A stretch of DNA of 29,840 nucleotides, taken from assembly GCA_964621645.1 (NCBI GenBank), contig CAZUMH010000036.1, positions 1 to 29,840 of the forward strand. The letters run 5' to 3'. Below are positions 16,466-24,220 of the stretch, in pieces. The translations under genes and the position numbers were made by a program. The DNA is from CAZUMH01 sp964621645. GTDB lineage: Bacteria > Zhuqueibacterota > QNDG01 > JAGLOF01. Positions within the stretch are counted from its first letter, which is position 1. Each line of letters opens with the position of its first letter. A model generated the notes under the pieces. It searched no databases. It saw nothing but the letters and a program-made list of their open reading frames with translations, and was not told where the DNA came from.

Positions 16466-17221
16466 TCAGTATTCCCCCAGCCATGATTTTACCTTCTTTG
16501 CCAGCCGATCATAGTGGGATCCCCGCCAATAGATACGCCCGCAATCAGGACAAACATGGAACGCGTGGAAGGACAGTCTGGTTCCCGGCTGGAGCCGATC
16601 CAGCAGGTTTTCTTTTTCCTCTGATTCAAGAAGCGCGTTGCACTCCAGGCAGCGGCTGAAGGGCCGGGCCGAAGCGGCGGCATCAAAGCGCCTCAACACT
16701 TCCTTCACCTGGGCGTCGGGATGAGTGGCCCTGATCCATCTGCCCCGGCTCACCTCCCTGCATTTCAGCAGATTCATGTCCCTGGTCAGGATGATGCGGC
16801 CTTCTCTCCTGGAGATGGCGATGACCTCACTATCCTGAAAATCATTTCGGTAGAGCGTGTCGAAACCCAACAGCCGCAGCCAGCGAGCCAGCCTGCCCAC
16901 ACCGGCATCGGCGACAAAGGACAGATTGCGCAGGGGCCGGAGATGCAGTCGTTCGACTTCGCTGATATCGAAACTTTCGAATACCGGATAGACCGCCACC
17001 CGGTCTCCATCGCGCAGCTGGTAATCGAAGCCGACGGAACGGGAATTCGCCAGGATAAGATCGACTTCCGGATGAGGCACTCCCTGGGCTTCAATGGCAT
17101 CTTTTACCGAAGGACTGCCCCGGAAACGGTAGATAGCGTCCTTTTGCCGCCTGGCGGGAGGGAGGAAATCATTCAGTTCTGCGTAAAACCGAAAGGTGGA
17201 GATATGGTCTTTTACTCCCAT
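16466..17221 (-). CDS. Mut7-C ubiquitin-like / Mut7-C RNase domain protein
   Basis: A 251-residue protein of the Mut7-C family. Residues 1-85 are a ThiS/MoaD-like ubiquitin fold (ISTFRFYAELNDFL, ending DGDRVAVYPVFESF). Residues 95-180 are the PIN-like Mut7-C domain (FVADAGVGRLARWLRLLGFD, RIILTRDMNLLK) with Asp residues typical of its predicted nuclease site. The C-terminus has a zinc ribbon, CLECNALL and then CPDCGRIYWRGSHYDRL, which is characteristic of this family. The family is predicted to act on RNA; its substrate is not established. ATG at 17221, 37 bases after the HAD phosphatase stop, so it probably shares that transcript. Confidence 0.92.
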   Translation of the reverse strand: MGVKDHISTFRFYAELNDFLPPARRQKDAIYRFRGSPSVKDAIEAQGVPHPEVDLILANSRSVGFDYQLRDGDRVAVYPVFESFDISEVERLHLRPLRNLSFVADAGVGRLARWLRLLGFDTLYRNDFQDSEVIAISRREGRIILTRDMNLLKCREVSRGRWIRATHPDAQVKEVLRRFDAAASARPFSRCLECNALLESEEKENLLDRLQPGTRLSFHAFHVCPDCGRIYWRGSHYDRLAKKVKSWLGEY

Positions 17222-17258
17222 AGAGAATCGGGGATACTCTCTTTACGGACAAAAAAAT

Positions 17259-17924
17259 TCACTCCTGGAACAGCGCCGTAATATCCTGTGGTGATGTGAG
17301 GATGATGCCGGCTCCAGCGGCCGCAAGCTCTGCGGCACCGCGGAATCCCCAGGCCGCACCCGCGCCGGTCATCCCGGCCCGCTTCGCTGTTTCCATGTCC
17401 ACATCACTGTCACCCACCAGAAGAACGGAGGAGGCTTCGGCTCCCAGTTCCCCGGCCAGAGTCAGCGCTCCGGCGGGATGGGGTTTTACGGGACAGTCAT
17501 CAGACTGTCCCCTGATCGCCGTGAACGTCCCTGATGGGAAGAAATGCTCAACGCAAAGAAGCGTAAAGGAGTGAGGTTTGTTGGAAAGCACTCCCAGAGG
17601 GATCATTCTTTTATTGAGGAAACCAAGCATTTCCGCAATCCCGCTGTACGGGTGGGATTGGACCTTCCAATGCGCGGAGTATTCTTCCCTGAAAGTCTTT
17701 TCCAGCCGATTAACGGTCTCTGGGCGATGCGCCCCCTGCGGCAGGGCGCGTTCGATAAGGACCCGGACTCCGCTCCCGACCATATGTCTGTATGCATCCA
17801 CAGGATGGCTGTGATAGCCTTCCGCCTCCAGTGCCCGGTTTGCCGCCGCGGCCAGATCCGAAAGGGTGTCCAGCAGAGTGCCGTCCAGATCGAAGATTAC
17901 CGCCCGGTATTTCCTCCTCGGCAA
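17259..17924 (-). CDS. HAD-superfamily phosphatase, phosphoglycolate phosphatase-like
   Basis: A 221-residue cytoplasmic phosphatase. The HAD motifs are present: motif I FDLDGTLLDT near residue 10 (nucleophile Asp and acid/base Asp), motif II in LGVLSNKPHS, motif III Lys in CPVKPHPAG, and motif IV LVGDSDVDMETAKRAGM. An alpha-helical cap lies between motifs I and II, as in Gph-type enzymes. The substrate is not certain: phosphoglycolate phosphatase is the usual annotation, but pyrophosphatase or nucleotidase members look alike. The start is TTG at 17924, the only suitable in-frame codon before motif I, with GAGGAG eight bases upstream overlapping the end of thyX, so translation is probably coupled. 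Confidence 0.9.
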   Translation of the reverse strand: MPRRKYRAVIFDLDGTLLDTLSDLAAAANRALEAEGYHSHPVDAYRHMVGSGVRVLIERALPQGAHRPETVNRLEKTFREEYSAHWKVQSHPYSGIAEMLGFLNKRMIPLGVLSNKPHSFTLLCVEHFFPSGTFTAIRGQSDDCPVKPHPAGALTLAGELGAEASSVLLVGDSDVDMETAKRAGMTGAGAAWGFRGAAELAAAGAGIILTSPQDITALFQE

Positions 17925-17929
17925 AAGCG

Positions 17930-18859
17930 CTACTCCTCACTCGCCCAGGGGAGCTCTATCTTCATGGACTCGCACTTCAACTCGAACTCATACCTTTCCA
18001 GGTGAAATGGTATATCGCCTGAGGCGGGGAGCCACCCCAGTTCCCGGGCCGCGGCCACAGCCTCATCACCGCGTCCGGCACATAACAGGGAAAGAATTTT
18101 CTGTTCCTGGATGGAAATGCTGAGCCCCTCCATAACATAATCCTGAAAAGACTCCCAGGTGAAGGGAACCCAGCGGGAAACGATTTGCTGCCCGATCAGG
18201 GTGGCATAGGCCCGTATCTCCTCCTGGGCGTGCAGCTCCATCCGCAGTTTAAGGAAATTCATCAGGTTTTTCAGATCAATTTTCCAATAGGCCTCGGTGT
18301 AGGTTGAAAGAGGCAGGTCTTTGCGCGCCTGCTCCCGGGCTACTCCCGCCTCGAGCCGCTCCTGGTATACCTGGCGGGCCAGATTCTGCAGTTCCCGCTC
18401 TTTTCCGCTCATCGCTTCCCCCGCTTCCCTGTCAAGGAAGCCCGCGCTGCCCTGCCGGTTGCTCACGGACTGCAGCCGCCACTGATCCGGTTTGGTGGTG
18501 AGCGCGGCATCGATGGCGATGGAGTAGCGGGTGGAATATTCATTCACATTGGCGGTGCGATGCCGGATCCACTGTCGCCAGGAATCCATGGGAACCCGCA
18601 CGTGCAGTTTAATCTCGCACATCTCGAAGGGCGAGGTGTGCTGGTGCCGCATGAGATAGCGGATCAGTTCCCGGTCCTGCCGCTTTTTCTTGGTCCCCGC
18701 TCCGTAGGCGACCCGGGCCGCCTGCACGATGGCGGAGTCGTCTCCCAGATAATCGATAACCCGCACGAATCCATCATCCAGCACGGGAAAGGCCCGGCCC
18801 AGAATCTCATCCAGAGCTTCCACCCGGGTTCTGATCAATTTTTCTGCTTGCTCTTTCAT
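17930..18859 (-). CDS. thyX: Flavin-dependent thymidylate synthase ThyX
   Basis: ThyX makes dTMP from dUMP using methylene-tetrahydrofolate, FAD and NADPH, in place of ThyA. The ThyX signature is WIRHRTANVNEYSTRYS near residue 105 (family RHRxxSxNExSxRY; the first Ser is Asn here, a variant that I recall from other ThyX proteins). It is preceded by ELIRYLMRHQHTSPFEMCEI. The later FLKLRMELHAQEEIRAYATL is also typical. At 309 residues it is longer than the T. maritima type, with about 25 extra residues at the N-terminus. I chose ATG at 18859 (MKEQAEKL), with an AGGA upstream. A longer frame extends to 19063 but would overlap the next gene upstream and has no ThyX likeness there. The HAD gene starts 5 bases after its stop. 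Confidence 0.96.
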   Translation of the reverse strand: MKEQAEKLIRTRVEALDEILGRAFPVLDDGFVRVIDYLGDDSAIVQAARVAYGAGTKKKRQDRELIRYLMRHQHTSPFEMCEIKLHVRVPMDSWRQWIRHRTANVNEYSTRYSIAIDAALTTKPDQWRLQSVSNRQGSAGFLDREAGEAMSGKERELQNLARQVYQERLEAGVAREQARKDLPLSTYTEAYWKIDLKNLMNFLKLRMELHAQEEIRAYATLIGQQIVSRWVPFTWESFQDYVMEGLSISIQEQKILSLLCAGRGDEAVAAARELGWLPASGDIPFHLERYEFELKCESMKIELPWASEE

Positions 18860-18884
18860 GGTCCAATCCTGTCTCCTCTCCACC

Positions 18885-19340
18885 CTAACGGGCGGATGAG
18901 GTATGATCGTGTATGATACGCCAGCCTCCCTCTGTCTTGCGGAAAATGAGCGTGAAGAGCCCTTCGGGATGGTCCTCATTTCTTTCCAGCCGCCAGTGTC
19001 CGAAGACCATGGCTGTCGTATCCGAGAGCAGGGTGATCCGCACCTCATCAAAGCTGAGTTCACCCATCGCCTCCCGGTCGGGATAACCGCGGCGGTAAGC
19101 GCCGAGGGTGGCCTGCCAGCCGTACCGTACCCGGCCGCCGCTGGCGAAGCGCAGTGAATCAGAACGCAGATAACCGGCCATATAGCCCTCTAGGTCACCC
19201 CGGTTCCAGGCCTGTTCCTGACTTTCCAGCACCGCCCTGACAGCCTGCTTTTCTGCCGCCGTCGATTCCGTTTTTTTAGAGCAGGCTGTAAACGCCAGCA
19301 ATGAGAAAAAAGCAAAGGAAATAATTATCCGCGTGCACAT
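18885..19340 (-). CDS. SnoaL/DUF4440-like putative lipoprotein
   Basis: About 151 residues. It opens with a hydrophobic signal ending in LLAFTACSKKTES, a plausible though imperfect lipobox (Phe three residues before the Cys position block). The rest matches the NTF2-like/DUF4440 fold: AVRAVLESQEQAWNRGDLEG, YLRSDSLRF, RYGWQATLGAYRRGYPDREA, and the end FTLIFRKTEGGWRIIHDHTS. Such small cone-shaped domains bind or act on varied small molecules, and many have no known role. Start taken as ATG at 19340; an in-frame GTG at 19352 is the alternative, and neither has a strong ribosome site. It lies between the M24 peptidase and thyX on the same strand, with gaps of 23 and 25 bases. Confidence 0.82.
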   Translation of the reverse strand: MCTRIIISFAFFSLLAFTACSKKTESTAAEKQAVRAVLESQEQAWNRGDLEGYMAGYLRSDSLRFASGGRVRYGWQATLGAYRRGYPDREAMGELSFDEVRITLLSDTTAMVFGHWRLERNEDHPEGLFTLIFRKTEGGWRIIHDHTSSAR

Positions 19341-19363
19341 ATCTCTTCTCACATCTTTGTAGA

Positions 19364-20656
19364 TCAGAGGCTCAACAGCCGTTGCTGTTCGGCTCCGATA
19401 TGACTAAAGGGAACATCTATGGATGCGGCCTCCATGCCTCCCAGTATTCTCACTCCCGTCTGGGTAACGGCGAAACAGTCTTCCAGACGCACGCCGAACT
19501 CACCGGGGATGTAGATGCCGGGTTCATTGCTGAAGGTCATCCCCGGCCGCAGGCGCAGCTGATTTCTGCTCACCAGATAGGGATACTCGTGCCCGTCCAG
19601 GCCGATCCCGTGCCCCAGCCTGTGGGTAAAATAGGCGTAATCCGGTCCGTAGCCGGCGTCTACGATGATTTTCCTGGCGATTCCATCCAGCTCTTCACAG
19701 AGAATACCGGGCCGCACCGCCTCGAAGACCGCTTTCTGGGCTTTCTTCACCGTATCCCATACCTGATGCTGTTTATCACCCGGCTTGCCCAGCACCAGCG
19801 TCCTGGTAACATCGGAATGGTATCCCTCTACTGTACAGCCGCCATCCACCAGGATTGTATCCCCTTTCTCCAGGTTGTGAAGATTTCTCGTGCCGTGAGG
19901 AAAAGCCGAATTGGGCCCGAAGAGAACCATGGCGCCGCCGGAAGTACCCAGCTGACCGTGGGCCTCCCTGATAGCCCCGGCTAATTCCTGAGGGCTCATG
20001 CCGGCGCTGATCTGTTTAAATGCTTCATGATAGGCCAATTTGGTGATGGTAGCCGCCAGATCAAGGTAGGAAATCTCCTTGGGACTCTTCCTGGCCCGGC
20101 AGCCTTCCGTCACCGGAGCTCCGTCCAGGATACGTAGGCCGGCCGCGTCACGGCGGAGACCGGAATAGACGAATTGCCGCGCCGTTGGATTCAAAGCCAT
20201 TGGCCCGGTCCGATAACCGGCATCCCGCATGGCATAGGCAATGAGGGAGTAGGGACTCTCGTGTTCTTTCCAGGCCAGTATCTTCTGCCCTTCCGGTATG
20301 CGCTCTTTCGCCCGCTGCTCTTCAAAGGCAGGACATATCCAGACCGGTTCCCCCTTTATCGTAAGAAGAGCCCCGAAAGCACGTTCGCTGCGGCCCCATT
20401 CCACCCCGGTGAAGTACTTCAGATCACTGCCCGGAGTGAGGAATAATCCACGGATTTGATGTGCCGCCATCAGCTGTCTGGCTTTCTCACGACGGTCCTG
20501 AAAATCCTTCTCAACCAGAGGTTCGACCCCCTTCGTCAGGTTTCTCAGAAGCGGCTCCCGTCTGCCGCGACAGGAGCTGAGAAATCCTCCCACGAATCCT
20601 CCGGCTGTAATAGTCAGACCACCCAGTTTGAGAAATGTTCTTCGGCTAAACGGCAT
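19364..20656 (-). CDS. Exported M24 family metallopeptidase (Xaa-Pro aminopeptidase-like)
   Basis: A 430-residue peptidase of the pita-bread fold that would remove N-terminal residues next to proline. All five metal ligands are visible: Asp in TILVDGGCTVEG, Asp in YHSDVTRT, His in HRLGHGIGLDGHE, Glu in FSNEPGIYIPG and Glu in VRLEDCFAV. A creatinase-like N-domain precedes them (residues 55-190). The start MPFSRRTFLKLGG is a twin-arginine signal, and the following FLSSC looks like a lipobox, so it may be a Tat-exported lipoprotein in the envelope. ATG at 20656 overlaps the end of the M48 protease gene by 11 bases, so the two are probably co-translated. Confidence 0.92.
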   Translation of the reverse strand: MPFSRRTFLKLGGLTITAGGFVGGFLSSCRGRREPLLRNLTKGVEPLVEKDFQDRREKARQLMAAHQIRGLFLTPGSDLKYFTGVEWGRSERAFGALLTIKGEPVWICPAFEEQRAKERIPEGQKILAWKEHESPYSLIAYAMRDAGYRTGPMALNPTARQFVYSGLRRDAAGLRILDGAPVTEGCRARKSPKEISYLDLAATITKLAYHEAFKQISAGMSPQELAGAIREAHGQLGTSGGAMVLFGPNSAFPHGTRNLHNLEKGDTILVDGGCTVEGYHSDVTRTLVLGKPGDKQHQVWDTVKKAQKAVFEAVRPGILCEELDGIARKIIVDAGYGPDYAYFTHRLGHGIGLDGHEYPYLVSRNQLRLRPGMTFSNEPGIYIPGEFGVRLEDCFAVTQTGVRILGGMEAASIDVPFSHIGAEQQRLLSL

Positions 20657-21914
20657 GGTTTCTCTCCCTCCTTGTATGGGTTTCTGCGACTCCCAGCCTT
20701 TCCAGCCGTTTCAGAAGCGGCGGGTGAGAATAATTCAGAAAAACATAAAAAGGATGGGGCCGCAGATTAGAAAGATTGTCCAATGAAAGTCTTTTCAGGG
20801 CCGCACTTAGAGCCTCGGGTGCTCCGGTGGTGAGCGCGGCGAACCGGTCGGCCTCATATTCACGCCGCCGGGAGAGATGGTGGAACAAAAGGGAAAGTAT
20901 CATCTCAACTGGCGTGTAGAGCAATCCAAAAAAGACCAGGCCGGTATAGATATTAATATGATCCATGAAAAAGGCTGTATGCAGTCCCCTTACTGTCAAA
21001 AAAAGTGAAAGCAGGAAAAAGAGCACTCCGGAGTGGATAATCCCGATGATGATAGAGCGGGTGATATGGTGTTTCTTGTAATGCCCTATTTCATGGGCCA
21101 GGATCGCCACAATCTGGTCCGGAGAGTGGTTTCCCATCAGCGTATCATAAAGAGCGATCCGCCGGCTGCGGCCGAATCCGGTAAAAAAGGCGTTGGACTT
21201 GGCCGAGCGTCTGGACCCGTCCATGACAAACAATCCTGATATATAATAATCCACTTTGCGGCAGTATTCCATAATGCCTTGGCGCAGCTCTCCTTCTTCC
21301 AGCGGTGTAAATTTATTGAATAACGGCAGGATCCAAACTGGTGCGACAAACTGCAGAAAAACGGTCACCAGCGAAACGGCCAGCCAGCACCAGAGCCAGG
21401 CCAGGGAACCGGCATACTGAAACAGAGCCAGCACTCCGGCCAGCAGCGGTCCTCCCAGCAGGATGGACAGGGCCAGCCCCTTGAAAATATCGAGAATGAA
21501 GGTGCGGACAGTGGTGCGGTTGAACCCAAAGCGCTCTTCGATGATGAAGGTATCATAGACCGAAAAGGGCAGCATCACGACAAAACGCAGCAGCATGAGC
21601 AGAGCGATATAGATGAGCCCATTCCAGATGGGATGCAGCTGCCAGTGACGGATGAAGATATCCAGGCGGTTGAATCCTCCGGCAAACCAGAACGCCAGGG
21701 TCAGTGCCAGGCTGAAACTGGCGGTAAGAATTCCGAACCTGGTGTTTGTCCTGGTGTAGGCCTGACTGCGGCGGTAGGTATCCGCATCCACCACATCCGA
21801 CAATGCAGCGGGCGGCTCACCTTCCAAGTAGCGCAGGTTGAGATAATCTGCTGTGAGCTGAACTAAAAAATCGAGGATGATGGCCGCAAGGATGATTACG
21901 GCATAGAAGTTCAT
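20646..21914 (-). CDS. M48 family (Ste24/CAAX prenyl protease 1-like) membrane metalloprotease
   Basis: A 422-residue integral membrane zinc protease with about seven helices. The active site is ILAHEIGHYKKHH near residue 275 (HExxH), and the third zinc ligand Glu is in RREYEADRFAAL near 353. The N-terminal half matches the Ste24 N-domain (ERFGFNRTTVRTFILDIFKG, FAPVWILPLFNKFTPLEEGE-type pattern). In bacteria the substrate is not a prenylated CAAX protein; a quality-control role in membrane proteins is usually proposed. ATG at 21914. It overlaps the M24 peptidase gene downstream, forming an envelope proteolysis pair. It is divergent from the methyltransferase gene, with 190 bases between in which I see no clear promoter. 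Confidence 0.95.
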   Translation of the reverse strand: MNFYAVIILAAIILDFLVQLTADYLNLRYLEGEPPAALSDVVDADTYRRSQAYTRTNTRFGILTASFSLALTLAFWFAGGFNRLDIFIRHWQLHPIWNGLIYIALLMLLRFVVMLPFSVYDTFIIEERFGFNRTTVRTFILDIFKGLALSILLGGPLLAGVLALFQYAGSLAWLWCWLAVSLVTVFLQFVAPVWILPLFNKFTPLEEGELRQGIMEYCRKVDYYISGLFVMDGSRRSAKSNAFFTGFGRSRRIALYDTLMGNHSPDQIVAILAHEIGHYKKHHITRSIIIGIIHSGVLFFLLSLFLTVRGLHTAFFMDHINIYTGLVFFGLLYTPVEMILSLLFHHLSRRREYEADRFAALTTGAPEALSAALKRLSLDNLSNLRPHPFYVFLNYSHPPLLKRLERLGVAETHTRRERNHAV

Positions 21915-22104
21915 TGCTGTTTCCGTTTTATCTTTCCCGTCTGCCGTTATCGGCTATGCAATATACAGGAATTTGAGCGGAAATACAAGGGCTCTTCCAG
22001 GATGCAGCCGGATGTTTTCCGGATTTGACGCTATTTCTCCTTGTCTTTTACCGAGGCGCTTCCTATCTTTTGGCTGGAGAGTTACTCGGGACAAAGGAGG
22101 AAGG

Positions 22105-22668
22105 ATGCCGCGCGGCCAGGGGAAAAGCAGTATTCATCGTCTGTGGAAGGAAGAAAGCATCAGCAGGTTGGTACCGGGGGGAAGCACTCTGCGTATTCTG
22201 GACGCCGGCTGCGGCGGAGGGAACTACTCTCGCCTCCTGTCCCGGCAGCTGGGGCCGGGGGGACTGATTCTGGGCATGGATCTGGGAGCCGAGGTGCTGA
22301 AGACGGCGGCGGAAAATCTGAAAGAGGATGGCACCCCGAATATGGCCTTATGCAGAGCTGACCTTGGAATAACCCTCCCCCTGAAGGACGGCAGCATTGA
22401 CCTGATTTTTATGGCTACGGTCTTCCATGATCTGGTGGCCGACGGCGTCGGAGAACAGGCTCTCGGGGAAGCCTCCAGAATTTTAGCACCCCGGGGAACA
22501 ATCGCTATGGTAGAATTTTATGTACTGGAGGAGGAAACAGGGCCACCGGCCTCGATTCGCCTTGATCCGGACGAACTGGACGGCTATTTGCACAGGCACG
22601 GCTTCCGGAGGATCTCTCTGGATCAAGTCGGCGATTCCATCTACCTGGCCCTATATAGCCGGGGCTGA
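22105..22668 (+). CDS. Class I SAM-dependent methyltransferase
   Basis: About 187 residues. Motif I is LRILDAGCGGGNYSRLLSRQ near residue 32, the acidic loop is GMDLGAEVLKTAAENLKE, motif II-like LCRADLGITLPLKDGSIDLI, and motif III is in ILAPRGTIAMVEFYVLEEET. This is a complete small Rossmann methyltransferase of the Methyltransf_11/25 kind. The substrate is unknown; the pattern resembles UbiE-like and arsenite methyltransferase-like proteins, but no substrate Cys set is visible. I chose ATG at 22105, with AAAGGAGG just upstream. The open frame continues to 21973 but those residues do not look like the family. It ends 7 bases from the convergent nitroreductase gene, with no terminator between. 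Confidence 0.9.
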   Translation: MPRGQGKSSIHRLWKEESISRLVPGGSTLRILDAGCGGGNYSRLLSRQLGPGGLILGMDLGAEVLKTAAENLKEDGTPNMALCRADLGITLPLKDGSIDLIFMATVFHDLVADGVGEQALGEASRILAPRGTIAMVEFYVLEEETGPPASIRLDPDELDGYLHRHGFRRISLDQVGDSIYLALYSRG

Positions 22669-22675
22669 ATCACTA

Positions 22676-23206
22676 TCACCCGGAGGAAGAGAAACGCTCT
22701 TTAAAAACCTTCTCCCGCTCCAGCCGCTCCAGTGGAATTCCCTCCTTGGATTCGGCAGGATACCCCAGTGCCACAACTGCCTCGATCCGTAGCTGCGACG
22801 GTAATCCTAAGAGTTCCTGTATATAGGCTTCCGACGACTGGGTTTCGCTATGCCGGCGGTTACGAATCTGCACCCAGCAGGAGCCCAATCCCAGATCCAG
22901 GGCCGCAAGCTGCAGAATTATTGCCGCAATGGAACAGTCCTCAATCCAGACATCGGAGATCTTCTCATCGCCGCAGATGACCACGGCCATTGTCGCTTCC
23001 GCGATAAAGGCGGCTCCGCTGGGCTTCGCCGATGACAGAGAGGCAAGGGAGGCTTTATCCTGCACCAGGATGAAACGCCAGGGCCGCAGGTTCCTGGACG
23101 TGGGAGAGCGCAGCAGCGCTTCCACCAGCAAATCCACTTTTCCAGGTTCGATATCCTTTTGTTCAAACGAGCGGACACTGCGGCGTCTCCGCAACAAATC
23201 AATCAT
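22676..23206 (-). CDS. Nitroreductase family protein
   Basis: A 176-residue FMN-dependent reductase. The N-terminus LLRRRRSVRSFEQKDIEPGK has the Arg-rich FMN-phosphate loop, and LRSPTSRNLRPWRFILVQD holds the flavin site. AAIILQLAALDLGLGSCWVQ and VVALGYPAESKEGI complete the usual pattern. Such proteins reduce nitro groups, quinones or other acceptors with NAD(P)H; the real substrate here is unknown. I chose ATG at 23206 with AAGGAG six bases upstream; a GTG directly before it is in frame. It is a single-gene unit between a convergent methyltransferase and a 268-base gap. Confidence 0.95.
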   Translation of the reverse strand: MIDLLRRRRSVRSFEQKDIEPGKVDLLVEALLRSPTSRNLRPWRFILVQDKASLASLSSAKPSGAAFIAEATMAVVICGDEKISDVWIEDCSIAAIILQLAALDLGLGSCWVQIRNRRHSETQSSEAYIQELLGLPSQLRIEAVVALGYPAESKEGIPLERLEREKVFKERFSSSG

Positions 23207-23285
23207 CACCTGCTCCTTATGGAATACATGGTTACAATAAGATACAAAAATTCTCGTGCGGAAAAAACTGCCAAGTCCGTCTGTC

Positions 23286-23384
23286 CGAAATTTTCTTTCG
23301 GGAACACCACATTATTCAGCGGACATTCCTGTCGATCCGGGAAGCTGATATTCCTGTCATCCCGAGAAATTTCGTGGTGTCCGC
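23286..23384. repeat. Decayed-looking repeat region upstream of the nitroreductase gene
   Basis: Several short repeats overlap here. There is a hairpin CCGAAA-TTTTC-TTTCGG. ATTCCTGTC occurs twice in direct order (23325-23333 and 23350-23358). Two inverted pairs are present: ACACCAC (23304-23310) with GTGGTGT (23374-23380), and GCGGACA (23319-23325) with TGTCCGC (23378-23384). This looks like the remains of a palindromic intergenic repeat, or a binding region for regulators of the nitroreductase gene. I cannot tell which. Confidence 0.3.
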
Positions 23385-23415
23385 CGCGGATGTAATAATT
23401 ATGGTATCAGGTGGG

Positions 23416-23450
23416 CACTCCCGCAGCCGCCGTCGTTGACTGCGGGAGTG
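23416..23450 (-). terminator. Hairpin downstream of the sigma-factor operon
   Basis: A perfect 11-pair stem (CACTCCCGCAG at 23416-23426, CTGCGGGAGTG at 23440-23450) with a 13-base loop, about 25 bases after the stop of the last gene of the operon. It has no T run on the minus strand, so it is either a weak or factor-dependent terminator or an mRNA 3'-end protecting hairpin. Confidence 0.5.
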
Positions 23451-23474
23451 TAGTGAAGATGTATATGATGCGGT

Positions 23475-24101
23475 CTACTTTAATGCCACGACATAGCGTC
23501 CATTGCTTTTGACGACCCGGCCCTCTCCCATGCCTCGTTTGAGCACATCCTGGTAATAGGATTGATAATATTCAATATCCTGATCACCGTCTTTGTCCAT
23601 TTTATTCAGAATGCCGTCTGCATTAATGTCTCTGAGAATCGTCTGGAAAAAAGGTGTGTTCCGGTTATAAATGACCAGTTTGTTATAAATCTCTCCCATG
23701 GCCAGTTCATATGTTTCCAGTATATAATGGTTCTGAGAATCATTGGTCTCATAGCTTCTCTGAACGTAGCGCTTCCTCAGAGTTCCATTCTTCCTTCCCG
23801 CCTCGATTCCTGCAGTATAGATAGACTGTGCTTCTTTAATACTCCAGGAGCCCCTCATTATCTGGTCTATCGTACCGTCCTGCTCTTTGTCCACCGCAGT
23901 CATGACGATCTTGTCCCCCTCCTTCATGATGAGGAGGTTGTACCCGACCCGGTTGTCGGGATTGATGCTGCTGATGCTGTAGCTTCGTCCGTCGAAGGAA
24001 AAGACGTACTGGCTGTTTCCCACGGGAAGCTTGGTCGTAGCGCATCCGACAACCAGCAGCAGCATCAGTAAGATGGCACAGTATTTTAAATAGCGTTTCA
24101 T
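23475..24101 (-). CDS. Hypothetical lipoprotein with Asp-rich loops
   Basis: I do not recognise the family. The 208-residue protein has a lipoprotein signal (LLMLLLVVGCATT, lipobox VVGC), so it should sit in the periplasm on a lipid anchor. It contains short Asp-rich segments, AVDKEQDGTIDQI near residue 70 and DINADGILNKMDKDGDQDIE near 160. Their spacing is like calcium-binding EF-hand or dockerin loops (DxNxDG, DxDGDxDxE), so calcium binding is possible. The start ATG at 24101 follows a GGAAGGG ribosome site. It is the last gene on the sigma - FecR - STN-TonB strand, 119 bases after the STN-TonB gene, and may be a member or a target of that regulon. Confidence 0.8.
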   Translation of the reverse strand: MKRYLKYCAILLMLLLVVGCATTKLPVGNSQYVFSFDGRSYSISSINPDNRVGYNLLIMKEGDKIVMTAVDKEQDGTIDQIMRGSWSIKEAQSIYTAGIEAGRKNGTLRKRYVQRSYETNDSQNHYILETYELAMGEIYNKLVIYNRNTPFFQTILRDINADGILNKMDKDGDQDIEYYQSYYQDVLKRGMGEGRVVKSNGRYVVALK

Positions 24102-24120
24102 GATTTGTTCCCTTCCTTTT

Positions 24121-24166
24121 AATTTCCCGCTATCCTGCTTTGTAGAGCCGCCGCCTGCGGGAAATT
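24121..24166 (-). promoter_or_regulatory. Inverted repeat just upstream of the lipoprotein gene
   Basis: A perfect 10-base inverted repeat, AATTTCCCGC at 24121-24130 and GCGGGAAATT at 24157-24166, with a 26-base spacer. On the minus strand it lies in the 119-base gap after the STN-TonB gene and ends about ten bases before the ribosome site of the lipoprotein gene. It could be an operator, an mRNA processing hairpin or a translation control element. Confidence 0.4.
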
Positions 24167-24220
24167 GCGAACAGCCAGTTTATATTCCTTTTATAATATC
24201 TTATTTATACTTTTTGTCCA

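Noticed and set aside
18860..19063. N-terminal extension of thyX to an earlier start
   Set aside because: The extra residues are unlike ThyX and would overlap the lipoprotein gene; ATG at 18859 has its own ribosome site.
21973..22104. Longer start for the methyltransferase
   Set aside because: The added residues show no family likeness, while ATG at 22105 follows AAAGGAGG.
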